A stretch of 64,000 nucleotides of DNA from Saccharibacillus qingshengii (GCF_013185195.1 NZ_JAAZWC010000005.1:124001-188000), one strand, 5' to 3'. Numbered from the stretch's first letter, positions 9,691-18,830 are shown. A program made the numbers and translations. The notes: a model not told the origin generated them from the letters alone.

Positions 9691-11202
9691 TTATTCGAGC
9701 GGAAGAACGACCCGAAACGTGCTGCCCGTCCCCGGGCTGCTGTCCAGTTCGAGGGTCCCTCCATGGGCCTCGGCAATCGACAGCGAAATCGACAGACCGA
9801 GACCCGCCCCTCCGCTGCGCCGCGAACGGGAATCGTCTCCCCGATAGAAACGCTCGAACACTTTGCGCTGAAGATCCGGCGCAATGCCCGGTCCGTTGTC
9901 CCTTACCGCGATTCGCGCGGCGCCTTCGCTCACATCCAGAATGAGCGCAATTGCGCCCTGCAGCGGATCCGTATGCTGCACCGCATTGCCGAACAAATTG
10001 AGCACGATCTGCTTCAATTTGTCCGAATCGCCGGATATTTCCGCCGCTTCGCCGGCCTTCGTATCCAGCGTAACCGTGCGATCTCCGGCCAGCATCCGCA
10101 GATGCGCTTCCAACTCGCGCAGCAGCTCCGCAGGGCGGAGGCGCATAAGCTGCAGTTCCGGCCCCCGGTCCAGCTTCACGAGCAGCAGCAGGTCTTCGAC
10201 CAGCTTGGTCATCCGCTCCGACTCGCCGTGCATACTGCGCAGAGCGGCGCGAAGCTGTTCTTCGCTGATCCGGCTGCCGCGCAGCAGCACTTCGAGGAAA
10301 CCGCGGATCGAGGTCAGCGGTGTACGAAGTTCATGCGAAGCGTCGGCAATAAACCGCCGCATCCGTGCCTGCAATTCCCGTTCGGCGGAGAAGGCTTCTT
10401 CCAACCGTTCCAGCATGCCGTTAAACGACAATGCCAGGTGGTCGACTTCCGCTTGGCCCTGCGAAGTCGGGAAGCGTTCGTCCAGACGGCCCGCGTCGAT
10501 CTGTTTGACCGCTGCGACCATACGCGACAGCGGGGACAAGGAGCGGCGCAGCACCGGCCGATACAGAGCAAACCCTCCCGCCAGCGCGAGCATCGACAAT
10601 CCCGCGAAGATCGCCAGCTGCCGCCACAAGATGGCGGTCAGCGGTCCGGTCGGCATTCCGATCTGCAGCATCGGAGCGCCGCTGCCGCCGAATCCTCCGG
10701 CGGGACGCAGCACCAACAGCTGCTCGGTTCCGTTCGCATCGTCCGCGAGCCTGTAATCGATACGGCCGGGCTGGACCGGTTTGCGCTGAAACGACTGATA
10801 GGCAGCCGGTGCCAGAACCGGCGCGGCCGTTCCGTATTCCGCGTTGAGGTCCGTCACTTGGCCTTCCCGGTCGATCGCGGCAAGCGACAGCCCATTCAGC
10901 AGAAAAGCCCGATGATCCCTTTTCCCTCCCCTGCCGGCAGCGGATTCCGACAGCTCTTCGATAGCTTCGGCGTCGGCCCCTTGTCCGTCCCTCCAGGACT
11001 CGATCAGAAAAGGAGGGATTGAGCGAAACTGGGCTTCCAGTGTCTCCGCCTGATTCTGATACAAAAACCCTCGCATCAGAAAATATTGAAAGCTCCCGAT
11101 CAGCAGCAGCAGGGCCGCCAGCACAAACAGCGAGCGCGCCAGCAGCTGGGCGTAGAGCGTTTTTTGCGTCGGCCTGCCGGGTCCATGTCCGCGCGCCTTC
11201 AC
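9691..11202 (-). CDS. sensor histidine kinase with HAMP domain
   Basis: A 503-residue membrane kinase. A first membrane helix lies at about residues 17-43, an extracytoplasmic sensor of about 150 residues follows, then a second helix (about 195-215), HAMP, HisKA with ASHELRTPLTSIRGF (phospho-acceptor His near 290) and HATPase with N, G1 and G2 boxes (NLFGNAVQH, DNGPGIA, GAGLGLSIS). It starts with GTG and overlaps the stop of the response regulator gene by 4 bases, so the two are translated together. The pair is divergent from the GT39 gene and probably regulates it in response to the cell envelope; that is inferred from position only. Confidence 0.93.
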   Translation of the reverse strand: MKARGHGPGRPTQKTLYAQLLARSLFVLAALLLLIGSFQYFLMRGFLYQNQAETLEAQFRSIPPFLIESWRDGQGADAEAIEELSESAAGRGGKRDHRAFLLNGLSLAAIDREGQVTDLNAEYGTAAPVLAPAAYQSFQRKPVQPGRIDYRLADDANGTEQLLVLRPAGGFGGSGAPMLQIGMPTGPLTAILWRQLAIFAGLSMLALAGGFALYRPVLRRSLSPLSRMVAAVKQIDAGRLDERFPTSQGQAEVDHLALSFNGMLERLEEAFSAERELQARMRRFIADASHELRTPLTSIRGFLEVLLRGSRISEEQLRAALRSMHGESERMTKLVEDLLLLVKLDRGPELQLMRLRPAELLRELEAHLRMLAGDRTVTLDTKAGEAAEISGDSDKLKQIVLNLFGNAVQHTDPLQGAIALILDVSEGAARIAVRDNGPGIAPDLQRKVFERFYRGDDSRSRRSGGAGLGLSISLSIAEAHGGTLELDSSPGTGSTFRVVLPLE

Positions 11203-11900
11203 GACAAATCCATCCGATAGCCGACTCCCCGCAGCGTGCGGATCAACCGGTGTTCCTTATCGCCGAGTTTCTCGCGCAGAGAACGGATATACACCTCGAC
11301 GATATTTTCTTCGCCTCCGAACTGATATCCCCAGACGCTGTCCAGGATTTTCGTTTTGCTCAGTACGATCCCGTGATTGAGGACAAGAAATTTGAGCAGT
11401 CCGTATTCCGTCGGAGACAGCGCCAGCGCTTCGGAACGATACAGCATCTCGCCCCGCCGCTCGTCGATCCGAAAAGGCCCGATCTCCACTCCGCCCAGCA
11501 GATTGGGGAACTGGTTGCGCAGTCTCGCCTGGATCCGCGCCAGCAGTTCCTCGAAACTGAAAGGCTTGATGACGTAATCGTCGGCTCCGAGCGTCAGCCC
11601 CGTCACCCGGTCGTCTACCGCGTCTTTGGCACTAAGCATAATCACGGCGATATTCTCCCCGGTTTCTTTTAACGTGCGGCACACCTCGAATCCGTTCATT
11701 CCCGGCATCATGATATCCAGAATCACAATATGCGGCCGAAACGACTCCGCCTGCCGCAGGGCCTCTGCGCCGTTATCCGCCGTACGCACTTCATACCCTT
11801 CTCCCGTAAGCCCCAGTTCCAGAAACTGCAGGATGTTCGGCTCATCGTCCGCCAACAGAATTTTGATCCCTTTTTCTCCTGCCAATAGGGCCTCCCCCAT
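11199..11900 (-). CDS. OmpR/PhoB family response regulator
   Basis: A 233-residue regulator with a receiver domain (residues about 12-125: acidic DDE, phospho-acceptor in VILDIMMPGMNG, conserved Lys in DDYVIKPF) and a winged-helix DNA-binding domain (about 135-230: LSPTEYGLLKFLVLNHG, EVYIRSLREKL, RTLRGVGYRM). The first ATG is at 11900. A TTG five codons in, preceded by GGGGGAGG, is an alternative start. It is followed by its histidine kinase with a 4-base overlap. The 190-bp gap to the divergent GT39 gene should contain its operator. Confidence 0.93.
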   Translation of the reverse strand: MGEALLAGEKGIKILLADDEPNILQFLELGLTGEGYEVRTADNGAEALRQAESFRPHIVILDIMMPGMNGFEVCRTLKETGENIAVIMLSAKDAVDDRVTGLTLGADDYVIKPFSFEELLARIQARLRNQFPNLLGGVEIGPFRIDERRGEMLYRSEALALSPTEYGLLKFLVLNHGIVLSKTKILDSVWGYQFGGEENIVEVYIRSLREKLGDKEHRLIRTLRGVGYRMDLS

Positions 11901-12090
11901 TCTTTTTCCGGCCTGCCGCCGGATCTCTTCTCCCGCCCATTATGCCCTACCCGGCAGGCTTTCAGCAAACATTCAGTTGGTGTTCAGGCCGATTTCAGGT
12001 AAAAGCCCCACAATAACACTCACCAAGGTCCGCTGCCGAAATCTCTCCGCCGCAGCGGCTTGATCCCTGATGAAGGAGTGACTCGATTCG

Positions 12091-14298
12091 ATGAAATTCC
12101 CAGCGAAATTTCGCATGGACTTCTGGCTGCTCGCTGCGGCGCTTACGGCACTGTTCCTGAACGGCTGGCAGATCTGGAGCGAAACTTACGCCAACACGTA
12201 CTACACGGTCGCGGTGGCGAGCATGATGGAGAACTTTCACAATTTCTTCTATGCTTCGCTCGACTCCGCCGGATCCGTGACCGTCGACAAACCTCCGGTC
12301 GCGTTCTGGATTCAGACGATCAGCGCCTGGATCTTCGGCCTACACGGTTGGAGCGTCATCCTGCCGCAGACGCTGGCGGGTGTCGGTTCGGTGATTCTGC
12401 TCTCCCTGCTCGTGAAACCGTCGTTTGGCCCGCTGGCCGCAAGACTGGCTGCTTTTGTGATGGCCGGTACGCCGGTCGCCGTCGCGGTCAGCCGTACGAA
12501 CAATATCGACAGTCTGCTGGTCTTTACGCTGCTGCTCGCAAGCTTGTTATTGTTCCGGGCGGTACGGCGAGGCAGCTTCTGGAGTCTGCTCGGCGCGTTC
12601 GCGGCAATCGGCGTTGGCTTCAATATGAAGATGCTGCAGGCGTACATGGTCCTCCCGGCGTTCTATCTCTTCTATCTACTGGCGGCCAAATACAGCTGGA
12701 AAAAGAAACTGCTGTCCTTGGCGGCAGCTACTGTCGTCGTCGCGGCCGTCTCCGTATCCTGGGCGGTTATCGTCGATTCCGTCCCGGCAAGCGAGCGTCC
12801 GTTTGTCGGCAGCAGCGGTACAAACTCCGTGTTGAATCTGGCTTTCGGTTACAACGGCGTAGCCCGCCTCACAGGTGATCGAAGTGCCGGAGCGGCGGAC
12901 GGTTCGAATCAAGGGCCCGGCGGTTCAGCCGATCAGGCGGACGGATTCGGCGGATCGAACAGACCGGACGGATTCCCGGGCGGTTCGGGAACCGGCGGCG
13001 GCATGTTCAATACCGGGGAAGCCGGGCCGCTGCGGCTGTTCCAAGCGGAGCTGTCGGGCCAAGCCAGCTGGCTGATTCCGCTCGGTCTGATCGGAGCCTT
13101 CGCGATTCTGGCTTCCCTGCGGCGCCGGAACTTCACCGCCCGGCATCGGGAAATCCTGTTCTGGCTGGCCTGGCTTATACCGGTCGCAGGTTTCTTCAGC
13201 ATCGCGGGTTTCTTCCATCACTATTATCTGATCATGCTGGCGCCGCCCGTATCGGCTCTGGCCGGTGCCGCGGCGGCCGAACTGTGGACTGCCTACAGCG
13301 GCGGCCGGGGCGGGCTCAAGCCCTGGCTCCTGCCAACGGCTGTGCTGGCAACGTCCGGGTTCTCCTGGTTTATCCTGCATCCGTACGATGGGACGATCGG
13401 CAGCTTCTGGTCGACCGCAGTGCTCGTGCTTGGTGCCGCGGCAGCCGTCCTGCTCGTTTGGGTTCAGCGAGGCAGCCGGCCCCGGCTGCGCCAAACCGCC
13501 TTCGCGGCCGCTCTGGCCGCTATGTTTATCGGTCCGTCCTACTGGGCCTTGACGCCAATCGTTTACGGGCAAAATGCGCAGCTGCCGGCCGCAGGGCCCG
13601 GCGGAGCGAATACGGCGTTCGGCGGGTTGGCAGGCGGGCCACCGAATAGCGCGAGCGGACGGGGCATGCCGGGCGATGGGAATTCAGCATCGGCCGGCGC
13701 GGATCGCGGAAGTGTTCCAGGCGGCGAAGATCCGGCAGCGGGTGGAACCGATCCCGGAAGCCCGGCAGGCGTCGGGTCGAACGGCGGCAGCGGAGGTTCC
13801 GGTGCAGATGCCGGAATCCGTGCAGCCGTTCCGGGCGGGATCAATCGCAGTCCCGGACGAACCGGAGACCACGAGGTGCAGGAGGCCGATCCGAATCTGC
13901 TCGCTTACCTGCGGGAACATCAAGTCGGAGAAGCGTATCTCATGGCTGTGACAAATTATACGACGGCCGCTCCGTACATGATCGACGAAGGAGAAAGCCT
14001 CGTCATTCTGAACGGATTCAACGCTTCCGACGAAGTTTACACGCCGGAGTCGCTTGAAGCGTTGGTACGCAGCGGCAGGGTCAAATACTTCCTGCTCGGC
14101 GGAGGAATGGACGGCGGCGGCCGGGGCGGGAATTCCGTTCTCACGGACTGGATTGCCGCTAACGGGACCGAGATTCCTTCTTCCGAGTGGCAGAACGAGG
14201 ATCGCGCCGAACCCGGTTCTTCTCTCTCCGCTGCACAGAACGGTTCCGCCGCAAACGATACTCCGAAGCTGTACGAAGTGACGCTGCCCGAACAGTAA
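12091..14298 (+). CDS. GT39 family membrane glycosyltransferase (YkcB-like)
   Basis: A 735-residue polytopic enzyme of the PMT/ArnT fold. Membrane helices fill residues about 9-260 and 320-500. The first outer loop has the conserved acidic YTVAVASMMENFHNFFY and the VDKPPVAFWIQ block typical of lipid-phosphate-sugar-dependent transferases. Two Gly/Ser/Asp-rich, low-complexity insertions lie at about 265-310 and 495-595. The C-terminal soluble domain (about 600-735) resembles that of B. subtilis YkcB. It starts after AAGGAG, is followed 35 bp later by a GT2 gene, and is divergent from a two-component system. Probable role: transfer of a sugar from a polyprenyl-phosphate carrier to a cell envelope acceptor. 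Confidence 0.88.
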   Translation: MKFPAKFRMDFWLLAAALTALFLNGWQIWSETYANTYYTVAVASMMENFHNFFYASLDSAGSVTVDKPPVAFWIQTISAWIFGLHGWSVILPQTLAGVGSVILLSLLVKPSFGPLAARLAAFVMAGTPVAVAVSRTNNIDSLLVFTLLLASLLLFRAVRRGSFWSLLGAFAAIGVGFNMKMLQAYMVLPAFYLFYLLAAKYSWKKKLLSLAAATVVVAAVSVSWAVIVDSVPASERPFVGSSGTNSVLNLAFGYNGVARLTGDRSAGAADGSNQGPGGSADQADGFGGSNRPDGFPGGSGTGGGMFNTGEAGPLRLFQAELSGQASWLIPLGLIGAFAILASLRRRNFTARHREILFWLAWLIPVAGFFSIAGFFHHYYLIMLAPPVSALAGAAAAELWTAYSGGRGGLKPWLLPTAVLATSGFSWFILHPYDGTIGSFWSTAVLVLGAAAAVLLVWVQRGSRPRLRQTAFAAALAAMFIGPSYWALTPIVYGQNAQLPAAGPGGANTAFGGLAGGPPNSASGRGMPGDGNSASAGADRGSVPGGEDPAAGGTDPGSPAGVGSNGGSGGSGADAGIRAAVPGGINRSPGRTGDHEVQEADPNLLAYLREHQVGEAYLMAVTNYTTAAPYMIDEGESLVILNGFNASDEVYTPESLEALVRSGRVKYFLLGGGMDGGGRGGNSVLTDWIAANGTEIPSSEWQNEDRAEPGSSLSAAQNGSAANDTPKLYEVTLPEQ

Positions 14299-14333
14299 GA
14301 GGATATCCATCCATTTTTAAGGAGGCGATCAGG

Positions 14334-15629
14334 ATGAACAACCCTACCCGGATTTCCGTCATCATCCCGATGTACAATGAAGAAGCGGTGATCGCCGAGA
14401 CGTACCGCCGCTTGACGGACGTAATGCGCCGCACCGGTCACCTGTACGAGCTGCTGTTTGTCAATGACGGAGGAAGCGACCGTTCGCCGGATATCATCCG
14501 CGGATTTTCGCTGCGGGACGATTCGGTCAAACTGATCGACTTTTCCCGCAACTTCGGTCACCAGATAGCCGTAACGGCCGGCATGGACTATGCTTCCGGC
14601 GATGCCGTCATCATTATCGACGCCGATCTTCAAGATCCGCCGGAGCTGATTCCCGAGATGCTGGGCAAGTGGCGCGAAGGTTATGAGGTCGTGTATGCCC
14701 AGCGTATCAAACGCAGCGGGGAAAGCCTGTTCAAAAAAGCGTCGGCCTCTCTCTTTTACCGGATTCTTCGCGCTTCGGCCGAGATACCGATTCCTGTCGA
14801 TACCGGCGATTTCCGCCTGATCGACCGCAAAGTCTGCGACGAGATGAACCGGCTCGGCGAACGCAATCCGTTCGTGCGCGGACTGGTCAGCTGGACCGGC
14901 TTCCGGCAGACGGCTATCGAATACGAACGCGACGAACGGCTGGCCGGCGAGACCAAATATCCGCTCAAAAAAATGATCAAACTCTGCCTCGACGGCATCA
15001 CTTCTTTTTCCCACAAACCTCTAAAACTGGCGGGATACGCGGGCGCGGCCATGTCGGGGATCGGATTCTTGTATATGCTGTACGTCATCGCAATGGCGCT
15101 CTTCACCGATAGCACCATGCGCGGCTGGGCTTCGACGATCTGCCTGATGCTGATCTTCGACGGTTTTACCCTCATCATGCTGGGCGTTATCGGCGAATAT
15201 ATCGGACGGATCTACGACGAAGTCAAAGGACGCCCGCTCTATATCGTGCGCGAAACGTTCAATGTCCAGCGAATCGAGGCGCGCAAAACCGGTGTACGGC
15301 GTCAAGAAGCAGCCAAACCGTACGGCCGTAAGGTCGCTGCCGCTTATTCGGCGGATTCCGAGGTTTATGAAGCCCCCACCTTCGCCGCTTCAGCCCGGAC
15401 CCACGAAGCCGGTTCTCCGGATCTGAAGCAGCGTAATGAACCGAGACGGTCGGAGACGGTTCCGCGTCCATTCCTGCCTGCTGTGCACCGATCGGTATCC
15501 GCCCGCTTGTCCAAACCGAACGCAAGCGACCGATTTCTTTTCCGGCTCCATTCCTCTTCCGAAGTCACGCTTCCCTCTGCTGCACAGATCCGGCATCCCG
15601 ACACCGGAAAAAGCACGGAACCGAGGTAG
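14334..15629 (+). CDS. GT2 polyprenyl-phosphate glycosyltransferase (YkcC/GtrB-like)
   Basis: A 431-residue protein. Residues 1-230 form a GT-A domain of the DPM1/GtrB type (SVIIPMYNEEAVIAETY, ELLFVNDGGSDRSPDI, IIIDADLQDPPELI with the DxD-like motif, DTGDFRLIDRK). Two membrane helices follow at about 235-300. It likely loads a sugar onto a polyprenyl phosphate for the neighbouring GT39 enzyme. The start at 14334 has GGAGG upstream. Family members usually end near residue 320. This one carries about 120 extra residues rich in Ser, Pro, Arg and Ala with no recognisable fold. That tail could be a disordered extension or the result of a lost stop codon. Confidence 0.88.
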   Translation: MNNPTRISVIIPMYNEEAVIAETYRRLTDVMRRTGHLYELLFVNDGGSDRSPDIIRGFSLRDDSVKLIDFSRNFGHQIAVTAGMDYASGDAVIIIDADLQDPPELIPEMLGKWREGYEVVYAQRIKRSGESLFKKASASLFYRILRASAEIPIPVDTGDFRLIDRKVCDEMNRLGERNPFVRGLVSWTGFRQTAIEYERDERLAGETKYPLKKMIKLCLDGITSFSHKPLKLAGYAGAAMSGIGFLYMLYVIAMALFTDSTMRGWASTICLMLIFDGFTLIMLGVIGEYIGRIYDEVKGRPLYIVRETFNVQRIEARKTGVRRQEAAKPYGRKVAAAYSADSEVYEAPTFAASARTHEAGSPDLKQRNEPRRSETVPRPFLPAVHRSVSARLSKPNASDRFLFRLHSSSEVTLPSAAQIRHPDTGKSTEPR

Positions 15630-15707
15630 AATCCGGCGATGAAAGGTCGGCTAACGGGGCGGCAGTAGCGATCGGGAGCTATTATCGTAGAAGGGGCCAT
15701 TGTGTGG

Positions 15708-15906
15708 GCGAAATAACTGCACAGAGATCGTTATTCCGCTAAAAAAAGGACCAGTTGCTAAAATAACTGCAACGGGACCGCTATTTCCTCTACTTTCGCA
15801 ATTTCCCGCCTCCCAGCGCCGAAATAACTGTTCCCTGGACGTTATTTGCCCGAGACGTGCGCTGCCTCTGCAAATAACGGTCTACAGAACGTTATTTGCA
15901 GTAGAG
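15708..15906. repeat. four tandem AAATAAC...GTTATTT palindromic units
   Basis: Four units of about 32-41 bp lie at 15708-15739, 15757-15791, 15816-15852 and 15866-15906. Each has AAATAAC on the left and a GTTATTT-like sequence on the right, separated by a variable 10-14 base centre. The fourth is the most regular, with CTGCAAATAACG pairing with CGTTATTTGCAG. Centre-to-centre spacing is about 50 bp. The region lies between the GT2 stop and the CRISPR leader and has no gene. Their role is unknown; short dispersed palindromes or sites for a DNA-binding protein are both possible. Confidence 0.8.
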
Positions 15907-15929
15907 CGCCGAGTTCATGCAGATTCCCT

Positions 15930-16117
15930 TACCCTTACAAAATAGAAAAGTGCGAACCCCAAGCTCCCACGAAATCCCCGGCAGGTTCGCACTCCTTATG
16001 CCGTAAGGGATCTCGTGGTTTGAGTTGTCTTTTCTGGCGGTTTTGGTTAGGCTGTTTGTGAGGTTCGCACTTTTCGCTGTTTTTCTCCTTATGGAGGCGG
16101 CTTTAGAAAAGGGTGCA
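15930..16117 (+). promoter_or_regulatory. CRISPR leader of array 2
   Basis: This non-coding, partly AT-rich stretch directly precedes the first perfect repeat of array 2. It contains AAAAGTGCGAACC at 15946, the inverse GGTTCGCACT at 15984 and again at about 16062 followed by TTTT, and ends CTTTAGAAAAGGGTGCA next to the first repeat. Position and the intact leader-side repeats support a leader that drives transcription and marks the spacer insertion site. Confidence 0.7.
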
Positions 16118-17404
16118 GTCGCTCCCCGTGCGGGGGCGTGGATTGAAACTGGATCTGATTACCGAGACGAACGACGACACCTTGGTCGCTCCCCGTGCGG
16201 GGGCGTGGATTGAAACGTGTAACTCCTCAAGTTCGAGCAGTTGGAGCAGCTGTCGCTCCCCGTGCGGGGGCGTGGATTGAAACGGAGATTGACCACTACA
16301 AGACCCGCGAGCGTGTCGTGTCGCTCCCCGTGCGGGGGCGTGGATTGAAACGTACACGACGAAAAAGATGTAAAGAAAAAGAACGGTCGCTCCCCGTGCG
16401 GGGGCGTGGATTGAAACAGTTCCATATTGAACTATATAGAAGTCTATCTATAGTCGCTCCCCGTGCGGGGGCGTGGATTGAAACCTTATCGACAAACTGG
16501 AGCAAAAGGTAAAGTAAGTCGCTCCCCGTGCGGGGGCGTGGATTGAAACGGAGTCAGCGCCCCATTTGGACGCGTAATAAGCCGTCGCTCCCCGTGCGGG
16601 GGCGTGGATTGAAACAAAATGATCGTGTTGTAATAGTCGGTAAAGTTAGTCGCTCCCCGTGCGGGGGCGTGGATTGAAACTGATCGTCTTGGCCTGCTTA
16701 CCGGACCAGCTACGTCGCTCCCCGTGCGGGGGCGTGGATTGAAACCCTGTCGAGATCGTTACCGACGATGGAGAACTGGTCGCTCCCCGTGCGGGGGCGT
16801 GGATTGAAACCAGCTCCCGAAAGTTCGGCTGACGTCGAATATCCGGTCGCTCCCCGTGCGGGGGCGTGGATTGAAACAATCTTGATAAAGTCGGCGACGC
16901 GGTCAAAGAGTGTCGCTCCCCGTGCGGGGGCGTGGATTGAAACCGAACGTGCGCAAATCTTTGCGCAAATGACAAGGTCGCTCCCCGTGCGGGGGCGTGG
17001 ATTGAAACTTTCCTTTAAACAAATTTTTCGCCGTGTCTTTGACGTCGCTCCCCGTGCGGGGGCGTGGATTGAAACTGGGTACGATTTGCTGTCTCCTATC
17101 GCGCAAGTGTCGCTCCCCGTGCGGGGGCGTGGATTGAAACGATATTGCGCAGAGTACGTTTACCCCGAAGGAAGCGTCGCTCCCCGTGCGGGGGCGTGGA
17201 TTGAAACACGACCAGCGGCGTTTCGGACTCTGCCGAGAATAGTCGCTCCCCGTGCGGGGGCGTGGATTGAAACAAGTGGGTCGATCCCTTGGCTTGGAGT
17301 GGGGCGGGTCGCTCCCCGTGCGGGGGCGTGGATTGAAATATCGCTTCCTTGATGATGTTGTACTGCTTCGGTTGTCGCCCATGTAGGAGCGAGGGATTTC
17401 AAGC
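16118..17404 (+). CRISPR. CRISPR array 2, type I-C-like, 19 repeats plus one degenerate
   Basis: A 32-bp repeat differing from that of array 1 at two positions: CGTGC instead of CATGC in the loop, and GGGGGCG instead of GGGAGCG in the stem, so that a T-A pair becomes a T-G (U-G in RNA) pair. Nineteen copies start at 16118 and end at 17339 with 33-36 bp spacers. The last copy ends in T instead of C. A decayed twentieth unit (GTCGCCCATGTAGGAGCGAG) begins at 17374 after a further 34-bp spacer-like stretch. Leader is on the left. No cas gene is adjacent, so it must be served by Cas proteins from elsewhere. Confidence 0.98.
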
Positions 17405-17421
17405 AAAACGCCCTACGCACC

Positions 17422-17719
17422 AAAAAGCCTTTTCGCCAAGCGAAAAGGCTCAACGTGTCGAGAAAGTCTGAATCCAAGTGAAGCGAGGAAGCGAAGGGAG
17501 AAATTCAGTGTAGGAGCGCCAGCGTTCGCCTTTGAAATCGAGAAAATCCAACTAAAATTCAATCTTTTTTCCCGATTTCAACACGCGACCTAAAGCCTTT
17601 CGAAGAAAGGCACATCGTAAGCATCCACTAACGAATTTCTCCCGCAGCCGACGAGCTTCTACAACGAATAGGACTTTCTCGACAACCTAAGCCTTTTCGC
17701 CAAGCGAAAAGGCTTTTTT
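17422..17719 (+). mobile_element. inverted-repeat element (227 bp) flanked by duplicated terminator hairpins
   Basis: The element proper spans 17457-17683 and is bounded by perfect 12-bp inverted repeats, GTCGAGAAAGTC and GACTTTCTCGAC. The interior has further self-complementary blocks, for example GGGAGAAATTC with GAATTTCTCCC, and AAATCGAG with CGATTT. On each side lies the same stem-loop, AGCCTTTTCGCCAAGCG plus AAAAGGCT: the left copy (17422-17450) keeps an A-run in front, the right copy (17689-17719) keeps a T-run behind. It has no coding capacity. It resembles a MITE or structured repeat that inserted at a bidirectional terminator and duplicated the stem-loop. A second full copy lies at 41793-42053 on the other strand. 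Confidence 0.75.
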
Positions 17720-17780
17720 CAACCCCTCATCCACTTCACACCAAACCATCCTCCTCAAGCGGACCGCTCCCATACACCGC

Positions 17781-18611
17781 CTAACCCACAATACGATCGT
17801 CCCGGTCGAAATAGACGATAGGATCCCAGTCCGGAAACCGTTCTTCTCCGTCTTCGGCCAGCCACAGTTCCAGGTCTCCATAATAATCGAAGATTACGAG
17901 GTCCAACCGAACGCCTAAGCAAAAAGCATCGAGCTCAAAAGCTTCGCGTTCTGCCTCGCTGCCTGCCCGCCATAGGTATTCCGCGGCCGCGCGCAGATAT
18001 TCGTCAAGGCGGCCAAGCCGCCGTTTCACTGCGGGCAGCATCTCCTGCAGTTCTTCGATATTCTCGGATCGGCACAAGATTCGCGGTGCTTCTTCCCGGG
18101 GAACGGATAGATCGCGGACTTTGAGAGCGTATACCCCGCCGGCTTCCTCGTAGCTCCAATCGCCCGAAGAATCGCCCGTATAGACTTCCATCGTTCTTTT
18201 TTGTCTCGTCGGCAGTTCCAAGAAATCCTCTTCCAGTTGTATTTCATAGTCCGCATTGTTCGCTTCGCGGATCGGTCGGCGCCGCCGGAACTGCTCCGAC
18301 GGCGCTGTCCATATTCGGCCGTCCGCCGCGGACAAGATGATCTCGTTTCCTCTCATGACTATACTTTTGATATGAAAAGAAACCGGGATCTCGATCAAAC
18401 TGTCCAAGCCGATTCCTTTGTCCGGATGGATAGACAAGACGCCCTGCTGCCTTTGTTTGTCGGCATTCCACGATACGGCCAAACAGACTCCGCTGCGCTG
18501 CGCGAAGATCACGCCTCTGCGCTCCAGCTCGTCCAATGCCGCGGGTTCCCCTTGGGCAGCTGCGCGCATAAGCAGGGTGTCGCCGGGATTTTTCCGCAAA
18601 TCGATTGGCAT
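17781..18611 (-). CDS. hypothetical protein with an ankyrin-like N-terminus
   Basis: A 276-residue soluble acidic protein that I do not recognise with confidence. The first 35 residues (GDTLLMRAAAQGEPAALDEL) look like a single ankyrin-type helix pair. The C-terminal part (residues about 150-275), with GDWSYEEAGGVYALKV, VKRRLGRLDEYLRAAAEYL and DLVIFDYYGDLELWLAEDG, vaguely resembles DUF2262 proteins. I chose the ATG at 18611, preceded by GGAAG, over an upstream start at 18692. It stands alone, divergent from the sdpR-like gene. No signal peptide or membrane segment. Confidence 0.65.
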   Translation of the reverse strand: MPIDLRKNPGDTLLMRAAAQGEPAALDELERRGVIFAQRSGVCLAVSWNADKQRQQGVLSIHPDKGIGLDSLIEIPVSFHIKSIVMRGNEIILSAADGRIWTAPSEQFRRRRPIREANNADYEIQLEEDFLELPTRQKRTMEVYTGDSSGDWSYEEAGGVYALKVRDLSVPREEAPRILCRSENIEELQEMLPAVKRRLGRLDEYLRAAAEYLWRAGSEAEREAFELDAFCLGVRLDLVIFDYYGDLELWLAEDGEERFPDWDPIVYFDRDDRIVG

Positions 18612-18778
18612 CGATGTTCTTCCTTTCGAAGCGGCGGACGATCCGTTATGCCGTCTATCCACCGCTGTTTCTTTTATGAAAAAGTATACCATCTACAGCA
18701 CCCGGGGAAGAATCGACTTGCCGAAGCGTACGTCCCTTTCTATGCGAAGTCTTTTTTGTGAACAACGGCTTGTACCTA

Positions 18779-18830
18779 TTGAACGAGAGCTGCAGCTCCG
18801 GTACAATTCATTTAGACATTTAACTAAATG
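18779..18830 (+). promoter_or_regulatory. promoter and probable SdpR operator
   Basis: TTGAAC (18779-18784), 17 bases, then TACAAT (18802-18807) form a good sigma-A promoter. Over the likely transcription start lies the perfect inverted repeat CATTTAG (18809-18815) / CTAAATG (18824-18830) with an 8-base centre. The position fits autorepression by the ArsR-family gene that follows. Confidence 0.7.

Noticed and set aside
17780-18700. cas genes beside array 2
   Set aside because: No protein between 15.6 and 24 kb has Cas motifs; neighbours are ordinary chromosomal genes.
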